Assembly (NCBI RefSeq): GCF_021026345.1
Contig: NZ_JAJNCZ010000003.1
Location: forward strand, 496,001 to 560,000
Direction of reading: 5' to 3'
Source of the DNA: Rhizobium sp. GN54
Lineage (GTDB): Bacteria > Pseudomonadota > Alphaproteobacteria > Rhizobiales > Rhizobiaceae
DNA length: 64,000 nucleotides
Part shown: piece by piece, positions 52,833 to 63,115 of the stretch
How positions within the stretch are numbered: the stretch's first letter is position 1
Layout of the letters: each line of letters begins with the position of its first letter
Translations under genes and position numbers: made by a program
Notes under the pieces: generated by a model
The model's input: the letters and a program-made list of their open reading frames with translations, nothing else
Database searches by the model: none
Told to the model about the DNA's origin: nothing

Positions 52833-52964
52833 ATCGGCGTGGAGCCGCGTATTGTCGGCAGAAGTGTTTGCGTCGACCCTTCGCGCGGGAGAGTGACGCA
52901 ATCCGTCCTTCACAGAGGGTGGTACCGAGCCCGTAGCTACCGGAAGGCTGATGCGTGTTGAGCC

Positions 52965-53858
52965 TCAGCGCCGCTCGAGCAGCCTGCAGATTTCTTCGAG
53001 CTGTTCGAGGGTCTTGTAATTGATTCGTAGATAGCCACCGTTCGCCTTGTGGCTGACGGTCACATCCAGTCCGAGGCTGTCGGAAAGGGTCCGCTCCAGC
53101 GCCAGCGTATCGGCGTCCTTCTCGTCCCTAGCCACATCCTTGCGGCCATGATCGGGATCGGACTGCGCCTTGATGTCGTTCTGGGCGAGCCTCTCGGCAT
53201 CGCGTACCGACATCCCCTTGGCAACGATCGTCTTGGCCAGGGCAACAGGATCGGACGTCGGCACCAGCGCGCGCGCATGGCCCGCAGAGAGGGCACCGGA
53301 CGCCAGCATGTCGCGAACCGGATCGGGCAGCTTCAGGAGACGCAGGCTGTTGGCGACATGGCTCCGGCTCTTGCCGATGATCTCACCGAGATCGTTCTGC
53401 GTATAGCCATGCTCGGCGATCAGCTGGTCATAGCCCAGCGCCTCTTCCAGCGGGTTCAGGTCGGAACGCTGGACGTTTTCGACAATGGCGATCTCGAGCG
53501 CAGTCCGATCATCGACGTCACGGACGATGACCGGGATCTCCACGAAACCGGCAAGCTGGGCCGCCCGCCAACGCCGTTCACCGGCGATGATTTCGTAGCG
53601 CTCCGGGGCGATCGTACGGGCCACCACGGGCTGGACGATGCCGTGCTGCCGGATCGACGCCGCGAGATCCTGCAACTCGGCCTCATCGAAGTAACGGCGC
53701 GGGTTACGGGGGTTGCGCCCAACAAACTCGATCGGCACCAGACGGTCCGGGTTGACGGGCGCCGACTGCGTCGTTCCCATCGCCACCGGCTGGTCCATTT
53801 CCCCGATCAGGGCGGCAAGGCCGCGGCCCAGTCTCCGCTTTGAGTTGTCGTCGCTCAT
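52965..53858 (-). CDS. parB: Chromosome partitioning protein ParB
   Basis: A 297-residue CTP-dependent DNA-sliding clamp. The N-terminal ParA-contacting sequence is RRLGRGLAALIGEMD, followed by the CTP-binding ParB/Srx motif region (NPRNPRRYFDEAELQDLAASI and IIAGERRWRAAQLAGF). The helix-turn-helix (TQNDLGEIIGKSRSHVANSLRLL) reads parS, and the C-terminus dimerises. ATG at 53858 is preferred over a GTG two codons earlier because GGAAG is spaced correctly. It follows parA by 21 bases. Six parS-like sites lie in this window. Confidence 0.96.
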   Translation of the reverse strand: MSDDNSKRRLGRGLAALIGEMDQPVAMGTTQSAPVNPDRLVPIEFVGRNPRNPRRYFDEAELQDLAASIRQHGIVQPVVARTIAPERYEIIAGERRWRAAQLAGFVEIPVIVRDVDDRTALEIAIVENVQRSDLNPLEEALGYDQLIAEHGYTQNDLGEIIGKSRSHVANSLRLLKLPDPVRDMLASGALSAGHARALVPTSDPVALAKTIVAKGMSVRDAERLAQNDIKAQSDPDHGRKDVARDEKDADTLALERTLSDSLGLDVTVSHKANGGYLRINYKTLEQLEEICRLLERR

Positions 53859-53879
53859 ATGCACTACTTCCGATAGAGT

Positions 53880-54674
53880 TTAGGCGGCCTTCCGCTGCCG
53901 TTCCCGCTGGATAACTTCCGAGGCAAGCTGAAGATAGGCCTGGCTGCCGGCACATTTCAGGTCATAAAGGATCGCCGGCTTACCATAGGATGGAGCCTCA
54001 GATACCCGAACATTTCGGGGAATGAGCGTATGATACACCTTCTCGCCGAGATGGGTGCGAACATCGTTCACCACCTGCAGCGCAAGATTGTTGCGCGCAT
54101 CATACATGGTAAGCACGATGCCCTGAATATCGAGGGAGGGGTTCACCGTCCGCCGGATCTGATCGACCGTCTCCAGCAACTGGCTGAGCCCCTCCAGCGC
54201 GAAGAACTCGCATTGCAACGGAACCAGCACCGAATGGGCGGCCGTCATCGCATTCATCGTCAGCAAGTTGAAGGACGGCGGGCAATCGACGAGGATATAG
54301 GAATACTCCGCCGCATCGTCTGCGAACAGCGCGCGCCGCAGCCGGAATACCCGATCGCTCGCGCCCGCAATCTCCATTTCGATCCCGAGAAGATCCATCG
54401 TCGAAGGCAAGATTGACAGGTTCGGCACGGCCGTCTGCTGGGCAATCTCAGCGATCCCGTGGGTTCCCATCAAGAGGTCGTAGGAGGAGAGCTTGCGATC
54501 ACGTCGATCGATTCCCAGGCCCGTACTGGCATTGCCCTGGGGGTCCAGGTCAACAATCAGCACGCGCTCGCCGATCGCAGCCAGCGCTGTCGCCAGATTG
54601 ATCGCCGTCGTGGTCTTGCCCACGCCGCCCTTCTGGTTCGCTATGGTGATAATGCGGTTCGATAGGCTTGCCAT
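53880..54674 (-). CDS. parA: Chromosome partitioning ATPase ParA
   Basis: A 264-residue deviant-Walker ATPase. The P loop is NQKGGVGKTTTAINLATAL (residues about 13-31) with the signature lysine, followed by LIVDLDPQGNASTGLG. It drives segregation of ParB-parS complexes to the cell poles. It begins 13 bases after the rsmG stop in the mnmG-rsmG-parA-parB operon, the conserved alphaproteobacterial arrangement. Confidence 0.97.
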   Translation of the reverse strand: MASLSNRIITIANQKGGVGKTTTAINLATALAAIGERVLIVDLDPQGNASTGLGIDRRDRKLSSYDLLMGTHGIAEIAQQTAVPNLSILPSTMDLLGIEMEIAGASDRVFRLRRALFADDAAEYSYILVDCPPSFNLLTMNAMTAAHSVLVPLQCEFFALEGLSQLLETVDQIRRTVNPSLDIQGIVLTMYDARNNLALQVVNDVRTHLGEKVYHTLIPRNVRVSEAPSYGKPAILYDLKCAGSQAYLQLASEVIQRERQRKAA

Positions 54675-54687
54675 GTTGGATCCGCCG

Positions 54688-55323
54688 TCACTGACTGATG
54701 CGCGAGAGCCCCGTTATCTCCAGCACGACAGAATCATGCTCAACGACGCTTTCGTGTTTTATCAGATCGAAATGCCAACGACCACGCGCTTTGTCGACTT
54801 CGGCTCGATAATCCCGCCCTTTGTGAAAGAACGCCCGGCAATCTGCATTTCTGCTCATCCACGGCTCGATGAAGTTCATCAGCAGAGGCAGCTCAGCCAG
54901 CGCACGCGCCGATATGGCGTCGCAATCCGGGATGATTCCCGATGCTACCTCGATCCGGACCGGGTGGACGCTCGCCCGTGCACCGGTTTCCGCGATCGCC
55001 TGCCGGAGAAAGGCCGCCTTCTTGTTGTTGCTTTCGACCAGGTGAACCCATCCACCGGCTGCCTCGTGGAGCAGGATCGCGGTGATGATCCCGGGGAACC
55101 CCCCACCACTCCCGAGATCGATCCAGGTCAGCGGGGTGGGGCAGAGCGAATAGATCTGGGCGCTGTCTCGAATATGCCGAGCACCAAAGTCGTCCAGAGT
55201 GGAAGGCGCGACCAGGTTGATGGTCCTGGCCCACTTGTCGAAAAGCGCAATGAACTTGCGAAGGCGCTGTTCCGTTTCACGTGAAACATTCAAGTCCGAA
55301 AGGGAGATATCCTCAGCTTTCAT
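54688..55323 (-). CDS. rsmG: 16S rRNA (guanine-527-N7)-methyltransferase RsmG (GidB)
   Basis: A 211-residue methyltransferase. SAM motif I is [19 protein letters not shown] and the family region [18 protein letters not shown] precedes it. It methylates G527 of 16S rRNA; loss gives low-level streptomycin resistance in other bacteria. Its start overlaps the mnmG stop by four bases (ATGA). The N-terminal segment [11 protein letters not shown] carries a parS site in DNA (55273-55288). Confidence 0.95.
   Translation of the reverse strand: MKAEDISLSDLNVSRETEQRLRKFIALFDKWARTINLVAPSTLDDFGARHIRDSAQIYSLCPTPLTWIDLGSGGGFPGIITAILLHEAAGGWVHLVESNNKKAAFLRQAIAETGARASVHPVRIEVASGIIPDCDAISARALAELPLLMNFIEPWMSRNADCRAFFHKGRDYRAEVDKARGRWHFDLIKHESVVEHDSVVLEITGLSRISQ
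55273..55288. other. parS-like centromere site 3, inside rsmG
   Basis: CGTTTCACGTGAAACA contains a perfect 14-bp palindrome (55274-55287). It lies in the rsmG 5' coding region, where TCA-CGT-GAA encodes Ser-Arg-Glu, about 1.4 kb from parB. Confidence 0.88.
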
Positions 55324-57197
55324 CCCGCAAGGCTCCGGGAATCGGCCTCGCCGCCGCTGCGGCGGAGAGCGGTCAGCAACAATGAAATCGCGGCCGGTGT
55401 CATCCCGTCGATACGGGCCGCCTGCGCGACATTCGCCGGTCGGTCGCGCGTCAGTTTCAGCCGCAATTCGTTCGATAGACCGGGTAGATCGTCAAAGCTG
55501 AAATCAGAGGGGATCGTACGTTCTTCCTCTCGGCGCACATCGGCAATATCCGCTGCCTGCCGGTCCATGTATACCGCGTAGGCCGCCTCTATCTCGAGCG
55601 CCTCCCTTGTCCGCGGGTCCATCCCTTGCAACTCCGGCCACACCCGCGCCAGTGACTGGATCGAGTGCTCGCTATAGGACAGTAGCTCGTAGGCGCTTCG
55701 TCTCTGACCGTCCTGATTGATCCGTATGCCACAATTCAACGCCTGATTGGGCGTCAGTTGTATCGACTTTACATAGTCGCGACACCGATCGAGCTCTGCC
55801 CGCCATGTCAGGAAACGCTGACGACGTGCGTGACCCGCAATGCCCAGCTCGATTGCCACAGGCGTCAGCCTGAGATCGGCATTGTCGGCACGGAGCGACA
55901 AACGATACTCAGCGCGCGAGGTAAACATCCGATAAGGCTCGGCGACGCCGCGCGAAGTCAGGTCGTCGATCATCACCCCGATATAGCTGTCCGTACGGCT
56001 GAAATGGTGCGGCGGCAGCCCACCGACTTTGCGAGCCGCATTGAGCCCGGCGACCAGCCCCTGGGCTGCCGCCTCCTCATAGCCGGTCGTGCCGTTGATC
56101 TGCCCCGCCAGAAACAATCCGGGAAGCTTCACCACTTCCAGTCCCGGCGTGAGTTCACGCGGATCGACATGATCATACTCGATTGCGTAACCGGGCTGCA
56201 GGATGTCGACACGCTCCAGACCTGGAATGGTCCGGATGAACGCAGCCTGCACGGCAGCCGGCAGCGACGTAGAGATGCCATTCGGATAGACCGTGTCGTC
56301 GTCCAGACCCTCGGGCTCCAGGAATATCTGATGCCCGTCACGTTCACCGAAACGAACGATCTTGTCCTCGATCGACGGGCAGTAGCGCGGCCCCACGCCT
56401 TTGATCTGACCCGAATACATGGCCGACTGGCCGATATTGTCCTCGATGATCCGGTGCGTGGCCGCTGTCGTCCGCGTCACGCCGCACTCCACTTGCGGAT
56501 TGGTGATGGCATCCGTCATGAACGAGAAGGGGACCGGATCGCTATCGGCCGCCTGCCGGCCGACCTGGTCCCAGGCGATGGTCTTCCCCGACAACCGGGC
56601 TGGCGTCCCCGTCTTCAGGCGACCAAGGCGCAGGCCGAAGCGCGCCAACGTTGCGGAGAGGCCAAGCGAGGGCCGCTCGCCCATGCGACCGGCCGGAGTC
56701 GTTTCGGAGCCAAGATGAATCAGGCCGCGAAGAAACGTTCCTGTCGTGAGCACCGCGGCACCGCAGCCCAGGCGACGCCCGTCGCCCGTGAAGACTGCAG
56801 CGATCTGCTGATTGCCGGACAATTCGATGTCGAAGGCGTCGCCTTCTATCACGTCGAGATTTTCGATCTCCACGATTTCCGCCTGCATTGCCTCGCGATA
56901 GAGCCGACGATCTGCCTGCGTGCGCGGACCACGGACGGCGGGGCCCTTGCGGCGATTGAGCAAGCGGAACTGAATGCCGGCCCTATCTGCCACACGGCCC
57001 ATCAGGCCATCGAGAGCGTCGACCTCACGAACCAGGTGCCCCTTGCCCAATCCACCGATGGCAGGATTGCAGGACATGATGCCGATCGTGTCCCGGGAAT
57101 GGGTCAGTAGGGCCGTGCGGGCCCCGGCGCGCGCGGCCGCCGAGGCAGCTTCGCAGCCGGCGTGTCCGCCGCCAATGACAATGACATCATAATTCAC
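55320..57197 (-). CDS. mnmG: tRNA uridine 5-carboxymethylaminomethyl modification enzyme MnmG (GidA)
   Basis: A 625-residue FAD enzyme. The dinucleotide motif [21 protein letters not shown] opens the protein, followed by [23 protein letters not shown] and the [21 protein letters not shown] motif. With MnmE it modifies U34 of several tRNAs. Translation starts at a GTG (57197) with GAGGATATC upstream. It is the first gene of mnmG-rsmG-parA-parB and follows mnmE after an 84-base gap that holds two parS sites. Confidence 0.97.
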   Translation of the reverse strand: MNYDVIVIGGGHAGCEAASAAARAGARTALLTHSRDTIGIMSCNPAIGGLGKGHLVREVDALDGLMGRVADRAGIQFRLLNRRKGPAVRGPRTQADRRLYREAMQAEIVEIENLDVIEGDAFDIELSGNQQIAAVFTGDGRRLGCGAAVLTTGTFLRGLIHLGSETTPAGRMGERPSLGLSATLARFGLRLGRLKTGTPARLSGKTIAWDQVGRQAADSDPVPFSFMTDAITNPQVECGVTRTTAATHRIIEDNIGQSAMYSGQIKGVGPRYCPSIEDKIVRFGERDGHQIFLEPEGLDDDTVYPNGISTSLPAAVQAAFIRTIPGLERVDILQPGYAIEYDHVDPRELTPGLEVVKLPGLFLAGQINGTTGYEEAAAQGLVAGLNAARKVGGLPPHHFSRTDSYIGVMIDDLTSRGVAEPYRMFTSRAEYRLSLRADNADLRLTPVAIELGIAGHARRQRFLTWRAELDRCRDYVKSIQLTPNQALNCGIRINQDGQRRSAYELLSYSEHSIQSLARVWPELQGMDPRTREALEIEAAYAVYMDRQAADIADVRREEERTIPSDFSFDDLPGLSNELRLKLTRDRPANVAQAARIDGMTPAAISLLLTALRRSGGEADSRSLAG

Positions 57198-57223
57198 AAT
57201 GATATCCTCAGGTTTACCGGTCC

Positions 57224-57239
57224 CGTTTCACGTGAAACA
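57224..57239. other. parS-like centromere site 4, between mnmE and mnmG
   Basis: CGTTTCACGTGAAACA with the perfect 14-bp core lies in the gap just upstream of mnmG. It is 45 bases from the next parS-like site. Confidence 0.88.
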
Positions 57240-57268
57240 CGAGATCGGACTCGTATAGGGTGTAGCCG

Positions 57269-57284
57269 TGTTTCACGTGAATCA
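57269..57284. other. parS-like centromere site 5, overlapping the mnmE stop
   Basis: TGTTTCACGTGAATCA differs by one base from the symmetric consensus. The last three bases form the mnmE stop codon on the minus strand. Confidence 0.82.
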
Positions 57285-58601
57285 TTTGCCAATGCAGAAT
57301 TCCGCAAAGATCACATCTAGCAAATTCTCGACATCCACGCGACCGGTGATCCGCCCGATCTCGTTTGCGGCCAGGCGGAGATACTCCGCCTGAAGTTCGA
57401 GCTCGTTCGACGGTGCCGCCAGTGCTTCCTCCAGCGCCTGAAGCGTCAGCCTCAATGCCTCGTTGTGGCGATCACGCGAGGGAACGGCGAAGGCGCCTGC
57501 CTGCCCCAGTTGCGGCAGGTGTCCGCGGATCCGCTCCAACAAGACATCGATGCCGCCACCGGTCCGAGTCGACACTGCAATGACGGATGGAGCGACATCG
57601 GCTCGCGGATGAATGTCGGCCTTAGACGCGACATAGATCGTGGCGACGGTCTCCACCGCGTCCTGATCGCTGGGCACCTCATCCTCGTCGAGGAGCCGGA
57701 GGATCAGGTCAGCCTGCGCCATCGCGGACCTGGCGCGGCGAATACCCTCCCGTTCGACCACTTCGTCGGTTTCCCGTATTCCCGCCGTGTCCAGCAGGCG
57801 GACCGCGAAACCGTCGAGGTCGAGATCGACCGAAACGATATCGCGTGTTGTCCCCGGAATGTCGGTGACGATGGCCACGTCGCGCTTCGCCAGATAGTTG
57901 ATGAGGCTCGATTTGCCGACATTGGGGGGGCCGGCTATCACTACCGTCAATCCATCGCGAATGATCTCACCGGTACGGCTGCCCGCCAGGTGGGTGCGGA
58001 CCTCGGCACCGAGCGCGACAAGATCGTCACGAACCGTTTGTCCGACCGCGCCAGGGACGTCCTCCTCATCGGCGAAGTCGAGCTCCGCCTCGATCATCGC
58101 GCGTGCGTGGGTGAGCCGCCGGGCCCAGTCGTCATAGAGACGGGAAACGCCTCCGGATGCGTGCTCCAGTGCCAGCCGGCGTTGCATCTCGGTTTGTGCC
58201 GCGACGATATCCGCAAGTCCCTCGATCTCGACAAGATCGAGCTTGCCATTGTGGAAGGCACGACGACTGAACTCCCCGGCATCCGCAGCCCTGAGTCCCG
58301 GAAACTCCCGGAGGGCGTCGAGGACGGCTCGGACGGTGGCACGACCGCCGTGAACATGCAGTTCGGCCGAATCCTCTCCGGTGAAGGAAGCCGGGCCTGG
58401 GAAGTAAATGACAAGGCCCTTGTCCAGAAAGATATTGTTCCGGGATCGAATCGACCGCAGTGCCGCCTGTCTGGGGGCTGGCAACGATCCGGTCATCACG
58501 CAGACGACGGCTGCACTCTCCGGGCCGCTGACGCGGATGACGGCAACGCCCGAAGGGAGTCCGCCGCTCGAAAGCGCGAAGATGGTGTCGTTGCCGACCA
58601 T
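57282..58601 (-). CDS. mnmE: tRNA modification GTPase MnmE (TrmE)
   Basis: A 439-residue GTPase. The N-terminal formyl-THF-binding domain (FALSSGGLPSGVAVIRVSGP) is followed by a helical domain with an inserted G domain: G1 GPPNVGKSSLINYLAK, IPGTTRD, and DTAGIRETD. The C-terminal CIGK motif supplies the family's catalytic cysteine. It works with MnmG in U34 modification. It lies downstream of rho in the conserved gene order, with a 206-base gap. Confidence 0.97.
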   Translation of the reverse strand: MVGNDTIFALSSGGLPSGVAVIRVSGPESAAVVCVMTGSLPAPRQAALRSIRSRNNIFLDKGLVIYFPGPASFTGEDSAELHVHGGRATVRAVLDALREFPGLRAADAGEFSRRAFHNGKLDLVEIEGLADIVAAQTEMQRRLALEHASGGVSRLYDDWARRLTHARAMIEAELDFADEEDVPGAVGQTVRDDLVALGAEVRTHLAGSRTGEIIRDGLTVVIAGPPNVGKSSLINYLAKRDVAIVTDIPGTTRDIVSVDLDLDGFAVRLLDTAGIRETDEVVEREGIRRARSAMAQADLILRLLDEDEVPSDQDAVETVATIYVASKADIHPRADVAPSVIAVSTRTGGGIDVLLERIRGHLPQLGQAGAFAVPSRDRHNEALRLTLQALEEALAAPSNELELQAEYLRLAANEIGRITGRVDVENLLDVIFAEFCIGK

Positions 58602-58742
58602 GTGTCACCCGGGGATACGGAGAATTTTGGTCTCGATCACGCTCTCACTAGGCGATCGACCAGTTCGCGCACGCAATACACGAATGCAGTCGCGGCGTCC
58701 AGCATGGAAGCGTGGTCGTGTGTAGCGACCTGACACGTCAAA

Positions 58743-58770
58743 GAGGCGGAACCTTGGAAGGTCCCGCCTC
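58743..58770 (-). terminator. Probable terminator downstream of rho
   Basis: GAGGCGGGACCTT/AAGGTTCCGCCTC pairs over 13 positions with one mismatch and a 2-base loop (58743-58755 with 58758-58770). On the minus strand it is followed by TTTG. It lies 37 bases after the rho stop. Confidence 0.6.
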
Positions 58771-58807
58771 TCAATTGCAGAATCCGGAGAAGAATCCGGC
58801 TTACTAT

Positions 58808-60073
58808 TTAAGTGTTCATGGAATCGAAGAAGTCGCCGTTGTTCTTCGTCTGCTTGAGCTTGTCGATCAGGAACTCGATGGCATCGGTCGTTCCCATCGG
58901 GGCCAGGATGCGGCGAAGCACGAAGATCTTCTGCAGGTCCTGACGCGGTACCAGCAGATCCTCCTTGCGGGTGCCGGACTTGAGGATATCCATGGCCGGG
59001 AAGATGCGCTTGTCCGCGACCTTGCGGTCGAGCACGATTTCGGAATTGCCCGTACCCTTGAACTCTTCGAAGATCACCTCGTCCATGCGGCTTCCGGTAT
59101 CGATCAGCGCCGTTGCGATGATCGTCAGCGAGCCACCTTCCTCGATATTGCGGGCCGCACCGAAGAACCGCTTCGGCCGCTGCAGTGCGTTGGCGTCGAC
59201 ACCACCGGTCAGGACCTTTCCGGAAGACGGAACGACCGTGTTGTAGGCGCGTCCGAGGCGGGTGATCGAATCAAGCAGGATGACCACGTCGCGGCCATGC
59301 TCGACCAGGCGCTTGGCCTTTTCGATTACCATCTCGGCAACCTGCACGTGGCGCGTCGCCGGCTCATCGAATGTCGACGAGACGACTTCGCCCTTCACCG
59401 AGCGCTGCATGTCGGTCACTTCTTCCGGCCGTTCGTCGATCAGAAGAACGATCAGATAGCACTCGGGATGATTGGCGGTGATCGAATGCGCGATGTTCTG
59501 GAGGAGAACGGTCTTACCGGTGCGCGGCGGCGCGACGATCAGCCCGCGCTGGCCTTTGCCGAGCGGGGCGACGAGATCGATCACGCGCGGGGAAAGATCC
59601 TTGGACGTCGGGACGTCCAGCTCCATCTTGAAGCGCTCATTGGGATAGAGCGGCGTCAGGTTGTCGAAATGGACCTTGTGGCGGATCTTCTCGGGGTCGT
59701 CGAAGTTGATCGTGTTGACCTTCAGGAGCGCGAAGTAACGCTCGCCTTCCTTCGGCCCGCGGATCGGCCCTTCGACCGTATCGCCGGTCTTCAGCGAAAA
59801 GCGACGGATCTGCGAGGGGGATATGTAAATGTCGTCGGGACCGGGGAGATAGTTCGCATTCGCCGAACGCAGAAAGCCGAACCCGTCCTGGAGAACTTCG
59901 ACCACGCCTTCGCCGATGATCTCCGTGTCCTGCGCCGCCAGCATCTTGAGGATCGCAAACATCAGCTCCTGCTTGCGCATCGTGCTGGCGTTCTCGACCT
60001 CGAGCGACTCCGCAAACGCCAGGAGATCGGTCGGCGTCTTGTTTTTCAGTTCTTGTAGCTTCATTTCAGCCAT
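58808..60073 (-). CDS. rho: Transcription termination factor Rho
   Basis: A 421-residue hexameric RNA helicase. The N-terminal domain ([21 protein letters not shown]) precedes the primary RNA-binding OB fold ([21 protein letters not shown]). The C-terminal RecA-like motor has P loop [14 protein letters not shown] and the Q/R loops. It releases untranslated transcripts. ATGs at 60073 and 60064 both fit. Few intrinsic terminators are seen in this window, consistent with Rho-dependent ends. It follows hemJ by 195 bases. Confidence 0.97.
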   Translation of the reverse strand: MAEMKLQELKNKTPTDLLAFAESLEVENASTMRKQELMFAILKMLAAQDTEIIGEGVVEVLQDGFGFLRSANANYLPGPDDIYISPSQIRRFSLKTGDTVEGPIRGPKEGERYFALLKVNTINFDDPEKIRHKVHFDNLTPLYPNERFKMELDVPTSKDLSPRVIDLVAPLGKGQRGLIVAPPRTGKTVLLQNIAHSITANHPECYLIVLLIDERPEEVTDMQRSVKGEVVSSTFDEPATRHVQVAEMVIEKAKRLVEHGRDVVILLDSITRLGRAYNTVVPSSGKVLTGGVDANALQRPKRFFGAARNIEEGGSLTIIATALIDTGSRMDEVIFEEFKGTGNSEIVLDRKVADKRIFPAMDILKSGTRKEDLLVPRQDLQKIFVLRRILAPMGTTDAIEFLIDKLKQTKNNGDFFDSMNT

Positions 60074-60268
60074 GCAGGGGGACCATGCGTGATTTCAGGA
60101 TTGGGGATTGGCGTGCGGGTCAAGACTGAGCTGCAGGGAGGCAGTTCACGATGCGGGAAACACATGCCACGAAAGATGAGATGAAGCGAAAATAGCGATT
60201 CAGGGCATAGCCTGCAAGGGCCTCGTAAATTTTCCCGAGGATGCACCCGAGCCGATCGTCCCGTGCCG

Positions 60269-60808
60269 TTAGAACGGCTTTACCACAGCGAGGATCACGA
60301 TCGCAATCATCAGAAGCGCCGGCATTTCGTTGAGGAACCGCCATTGCCGCGCGGTGATCCGGTTTTCGTCCCGCGCAAAAGCCTTCACCGACCGGCCGAA
60401 AAAGACGTGCACACCGGTCAGGAGCAGCACAAGCGTCAGCTTTGCGTGCAGCCAGCCGCCGTGGAAGCCGTAGATCGACCAGGCGAGAAAGAGGCCCAGC
60501 AGCCAGGTCAGCATCATCGCCGGGTTCATGATGACCCGGTAGAGCCGTCGTTCCATCACCTTGAACGTCTCGGAGGCCTCAGAACCGCGGGCGACATCGC
60601 TGTGATAGATGAACAGGCGTGGCAGGTAGAGCAGCCCCGCCATCCAGGAGATCACCGCAACGATGTGCAGCGCCTTCAGCCAGAGATAGAGATTTTCGGG
60701 CGGATGCAGAACAAGCGCCGCAATCCCGAGCACGAACAGGACCATAACGACCGCCGCGCGGATCCGGGCATGTCGGCCGACCAACGGGCCCGTCTGCCGC
60801 TCGCCCAT
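60269..60808 (-). CDS. hemJ: Protoporphyrinogen IX oxidase HemJ
   Basis: A 179-residue inner-membrane protein with about four to five helices. The conserved ALHIVAVISWMAGLLYLPRLFIYH segment holds the histidine needed by HemJ, and the ARQWRFLNEMPALLMIAIVILAV end is family-typical. It oxidises protoporphyrinogen IX in heme synthesis in bacteria lacking HemG/HemY. Its start overlaps the hemE stop by one base (TGATG). Confidence 0.93.
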   Translation of the reverse strand: MGERQTGPLVGRHARIRAAVVMVLFVLGIAALVLHPPENLYLWLKALHIVAVISWMAGLLYLPRLFIYHSDVARGSEASETFKVMERRLYRVIMNPAMMLTWLLGLFLAWSIYGFHGGWLHAKLTLVLLLTGVHVFFGRSVKAFARDENRITARQWRFLNEMPALLMIAIVILAVVKPF

Positions 60809-61836
60809 CAGACCTGACCCCGCACCCGCCGGACCAGTTCCGTCACATGTTCTGGGTCCGCCTGCGGCGTTATGCCATGGCCGAGATTGAAGATCAGCGG
60901 GCCGTTGCCGAGGACCTCCAGGATGGCGTCAATGCCTTCGGTCAGCGCAGCGCCGCCGGCAACCACCCGCTGCGGATCGAGGTTACCCTGCACCGGACCG
61001 TCCTTCTGGAGTTCGGCTGCCAGTGACAGCGGGATCGTCCAGTCGAGCCCGATCGCATCTGCCCCGGTGCCCTGGCGATAGTCCTTCTGAAACAGCCCCG
61101 CTCCCTTGGCAAAGGCGATGATCTTCGCCTGCGGTCGCTGCGCCCGCACGAGATCGACGATGCGCCGGACCGGCTTCACCGCATAGGCGGCAAACTCGGC
61201 CTCGCCGAGAACGCCCGCCCAGGAATCGAAGATCTGCACGGCATCCGCGCCGGCGTCGAGCTGGGCGACCAGATATTCCGCGGATTTCTCGGCCAGGATG
61301 TCGAGCAGGGCGGCAAAGGCCTTCGGTTCCCTGTAGGCGAAAAGCCGCGTCGGCGCCTGGTCCGGCGTCCCGTGCCCGGCGATCATGTAGGTCGCCACAG
61401 TCCACGGCGCGCCGCAGAAGCCGAGCAGCGCCGTCTCGTGCGGAAGCTCGCTGCGCAGACGGCCGACGATCTCAATCACCGGAGAAAGGTGCTCCATCAC
61501 CGGCATCGACGCCAGCGGACGAATCTCGTCGATCTCCAGCGGCCTCAGGCGCGGTCCGGAGCCTTCTTCGAAGCGGACCTCGCGCTTCAGCGCATCGGGA
61601 ATGACCAGGATGTCGGAAAACAGGATTGCCGCATCGAAAGCGTAGCGCCGGATCGGTTGCAGTGTGACCTCCACAGCATGATCCGGCGAATAACAGAGAT
61701 CGAGGAAACTTCCGGCCTTCGCCCGCGTTTGTCTGTATTCCGGCAGATAGCGTCCTGCCTGCCTCATCAGCCACACGGGAGGAGGAAAGATCGTTTTCCC
61801 GTTCAGGACTTCGACGATTTTTCGCGTTCCGGTCAT
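60808..61836 (-). CDS. hemE: Uroporphyrinogen decarboxylase
   Basis: A 342-residue decarboxylase that converts uroporphyrinogen III to coproporphyrinogen III. The N-terminal signature [17 protein letters not shown] (substrate arginines) and the [16 protein letters not shown] motif are present, with a C-terminal [16 protein letters not shown]. It begins next to the presumed replication origin. In Caulobacter and Sinorhizobium the origin likewise adjoins hemE. Confidence 0.97.
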   Translation of the reverse strand: MTGTRKIVEVLNGKTIFPPPVWLMRQAGRYLPEYRQTRAKAGSFLDLCYSPDHAVEVTLQPIRRYAFDAAILFSDILVIPDALKREVRFEEGSGPRLRPLEIDEIRPLASMPVMEHLSPVIEIVGRLRSELPHETALLGFCGAPWTVATYMIAGHGTPDQAPTRLFAYREPKAFAALLDILAEKSAEYLVAQLDAGADAVQIFDSWAGVLGEAEFAAYAVKPVRRIVDLVRAQRPQAKIIAFAKGAGLFQKDYRQGTGADAIGLDWTIPLSLAAELQKDGPVQGNLDPQRVVAGGAALTEGIDAILEVLGNGPLIFNLGHGITPQADPEHVTELVRRVRGQV

Positions 61837-62242
61837 GGCCTTTGCGCGCTCCCTCTAAACAAAGAAATCTATATTGAAGAGGTTTCTATTTCTTAGAGTC
61901 GGTGACTATCAAGGATTAAATCCCCTCCACACGAAACCATGGAATTTCCCCGGTCAACTTTGGATCCGGAAAGATCTTGCGCCAAATCATGGCCAAAAGG
62001 GACAGCCAAGAAAAGGTCAAGGATTCAGTGCCTTAATGAGATGCGTTGCCGGAACATCCTGTGGACAGGATCGGCAGTCGCGTGACACAATGTCACTCGC
62101 CGCGATTTGTCCACACCGGGTCCGATCCGGTTTCCGGCGAAATCCGTTTTGTGGAAAAGTCGGCAGTTTTCCACGAGGCGCCGCCCGAGGCCGCCGAACC
62201 GGCGCTCGTGTCCCGGTCTGTCAACAGCCCACGGAGGATCAT
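61837..62242. other. Probable chromosomal replication origin (oriC)
   Basis: This 406-base gap between hemE and ppsR matches the origin position known in Caulobacter and Sinorhizobium. An AT-rich stretch (about 61,852-61,925) lies on the hemE side. DnaA-box-like nonamers follow: TGTGGACAG (62060-62068), TTGTCCACA (62107-62115, one mismatch to TTATCCACA), TGTGGAAAA (62150-62158) and TTTTCCACG (62167-62175). The last two form an inverted pair GTGGAAAA/TTTTCCAC. GTGACA/TGTCAC repeats (62082-62096) and two GANTC methylation sites (61896, 62022) are also present. No coding frame with a ribosome-binding site is seen until ppsR. Confidence 0.75.
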
Positions 62243-63064
62243 GTGGAGAACCCGAAAAACTACTTTCACCTTCACCTGATCTCCGATTCGACCGGCGAAA
62301 CGCTGATTGCGGCCGGGCGTGCCGCTGCGGCTCAGTTTCAGGCTTCACAGGCGCTGGAGCATGTCTATCCGCTCGTTCGCAACCGGAAGCAGCTGACGCC
62401 GGTGCTCGACGCGATCGATGCCGCCCCCGGCATCGTCCTCTATACGATTGTCGACAGCGAGCTCTCGGCCATCATCGACCAGCGCTGTCGCGAAATGGGC
62501 CTGCCTTGCGTCTCCGTGCTGGAACCCATCATCGATGTGTTCCAGTCCTACCTCGGCGCGACTTCGCGTCGGCGCGTCGGTGCCCAGCATGTGATGGATG
62601 CGGAATATTTCGCCCGCATCGAGGCACTCAACTTCACCATGGACCATGATGACGGACAGCTGCCCGCCGACCTCGAGGAGGCGGACGTCATCCTCGTCGG
62701 CATCAGCCGCACGTCGAAGACGCCGACGAGCATCTATCTCGCCAATCGCGGCATCAAGACGGCCAACATTCCGATCGTGCTCGGCGTGCCGCTGCCGGAG
62801 CGATTGTCGCAGGTCGACAGGCCGCTCGTGGTGGGGCTGATCGCCACGACCGATCGCGTCGCCCAGGTCAGACAGAACCGGGTGCTCGGATCAGCCAGGG
62901 ATTTCAAGGGAGAGGACTATACCGACCGGGCCCAGATTGCCGAAGAGTTGAAGTATGCCCGCTCGCTCTGTGCCCGCAACAACTGGCCGCTGATCGATGT
63001 CACGCGTCGGTCGATCGAGGAGACGGCTGCGGCAATTGTTGCTCTCAGGCCCAGACTTCGCTAG
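62243..63064 (+). CDS. ppsR: Kinase/pyrophosphorylase of the PpsR/DUF299 family
   Basis: A 273-residue regulator, an ADP-dependent kinase and Pi-dependent pyrophosphorylase acting on PEP synthetase or pyruvate phosphate dikinase. It opens [21 protein letters not shown] and has the P-loop-like [19 protein letters not shown]. Translation starts at a GTG (62243) with GGAGG five bases before; an out-of-frame ATG two bases upstream is not used. It lies beside the presumed origin, as the DUF299 gene does in Caulobacter. Confidence 0.92.
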   Translation: MENPKNYFHLHLISDSTGETLIAAGRAAAAQFQASQALEHVYPLVRNRKQLTPVLDAIDAAPGIVLYTIVDSELSAIIDQRCREMGLPCVSVLEPIIDVFQSYLGATSRRRVGAQHVMDAEYFARIEALNFTMDHDDGQLPADLEEADVILVGISRTSKTPTSIYLANRGIKTANIPIVLGVPLPERLSQVDRPLVVGLIATTDRVAQVRQNRVLGSARDFKGEDYTDRAQIAEELKYARSLCARNNWPLIDVTRRSIEETAAAIVALRPRLR

Positions 63065-63115
63065 TTCCGCAGAGTGAAAGCCGGGACCGCCCGTGATCGA
63101 GCCGACAATGAGCCC

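Noticed and set aside
60074-60268. Possible tRNA or small RNA between hemJ and rho
   Set aside because: No cloverleaf or GTTCRA-type T-loop could be built from the sequence.
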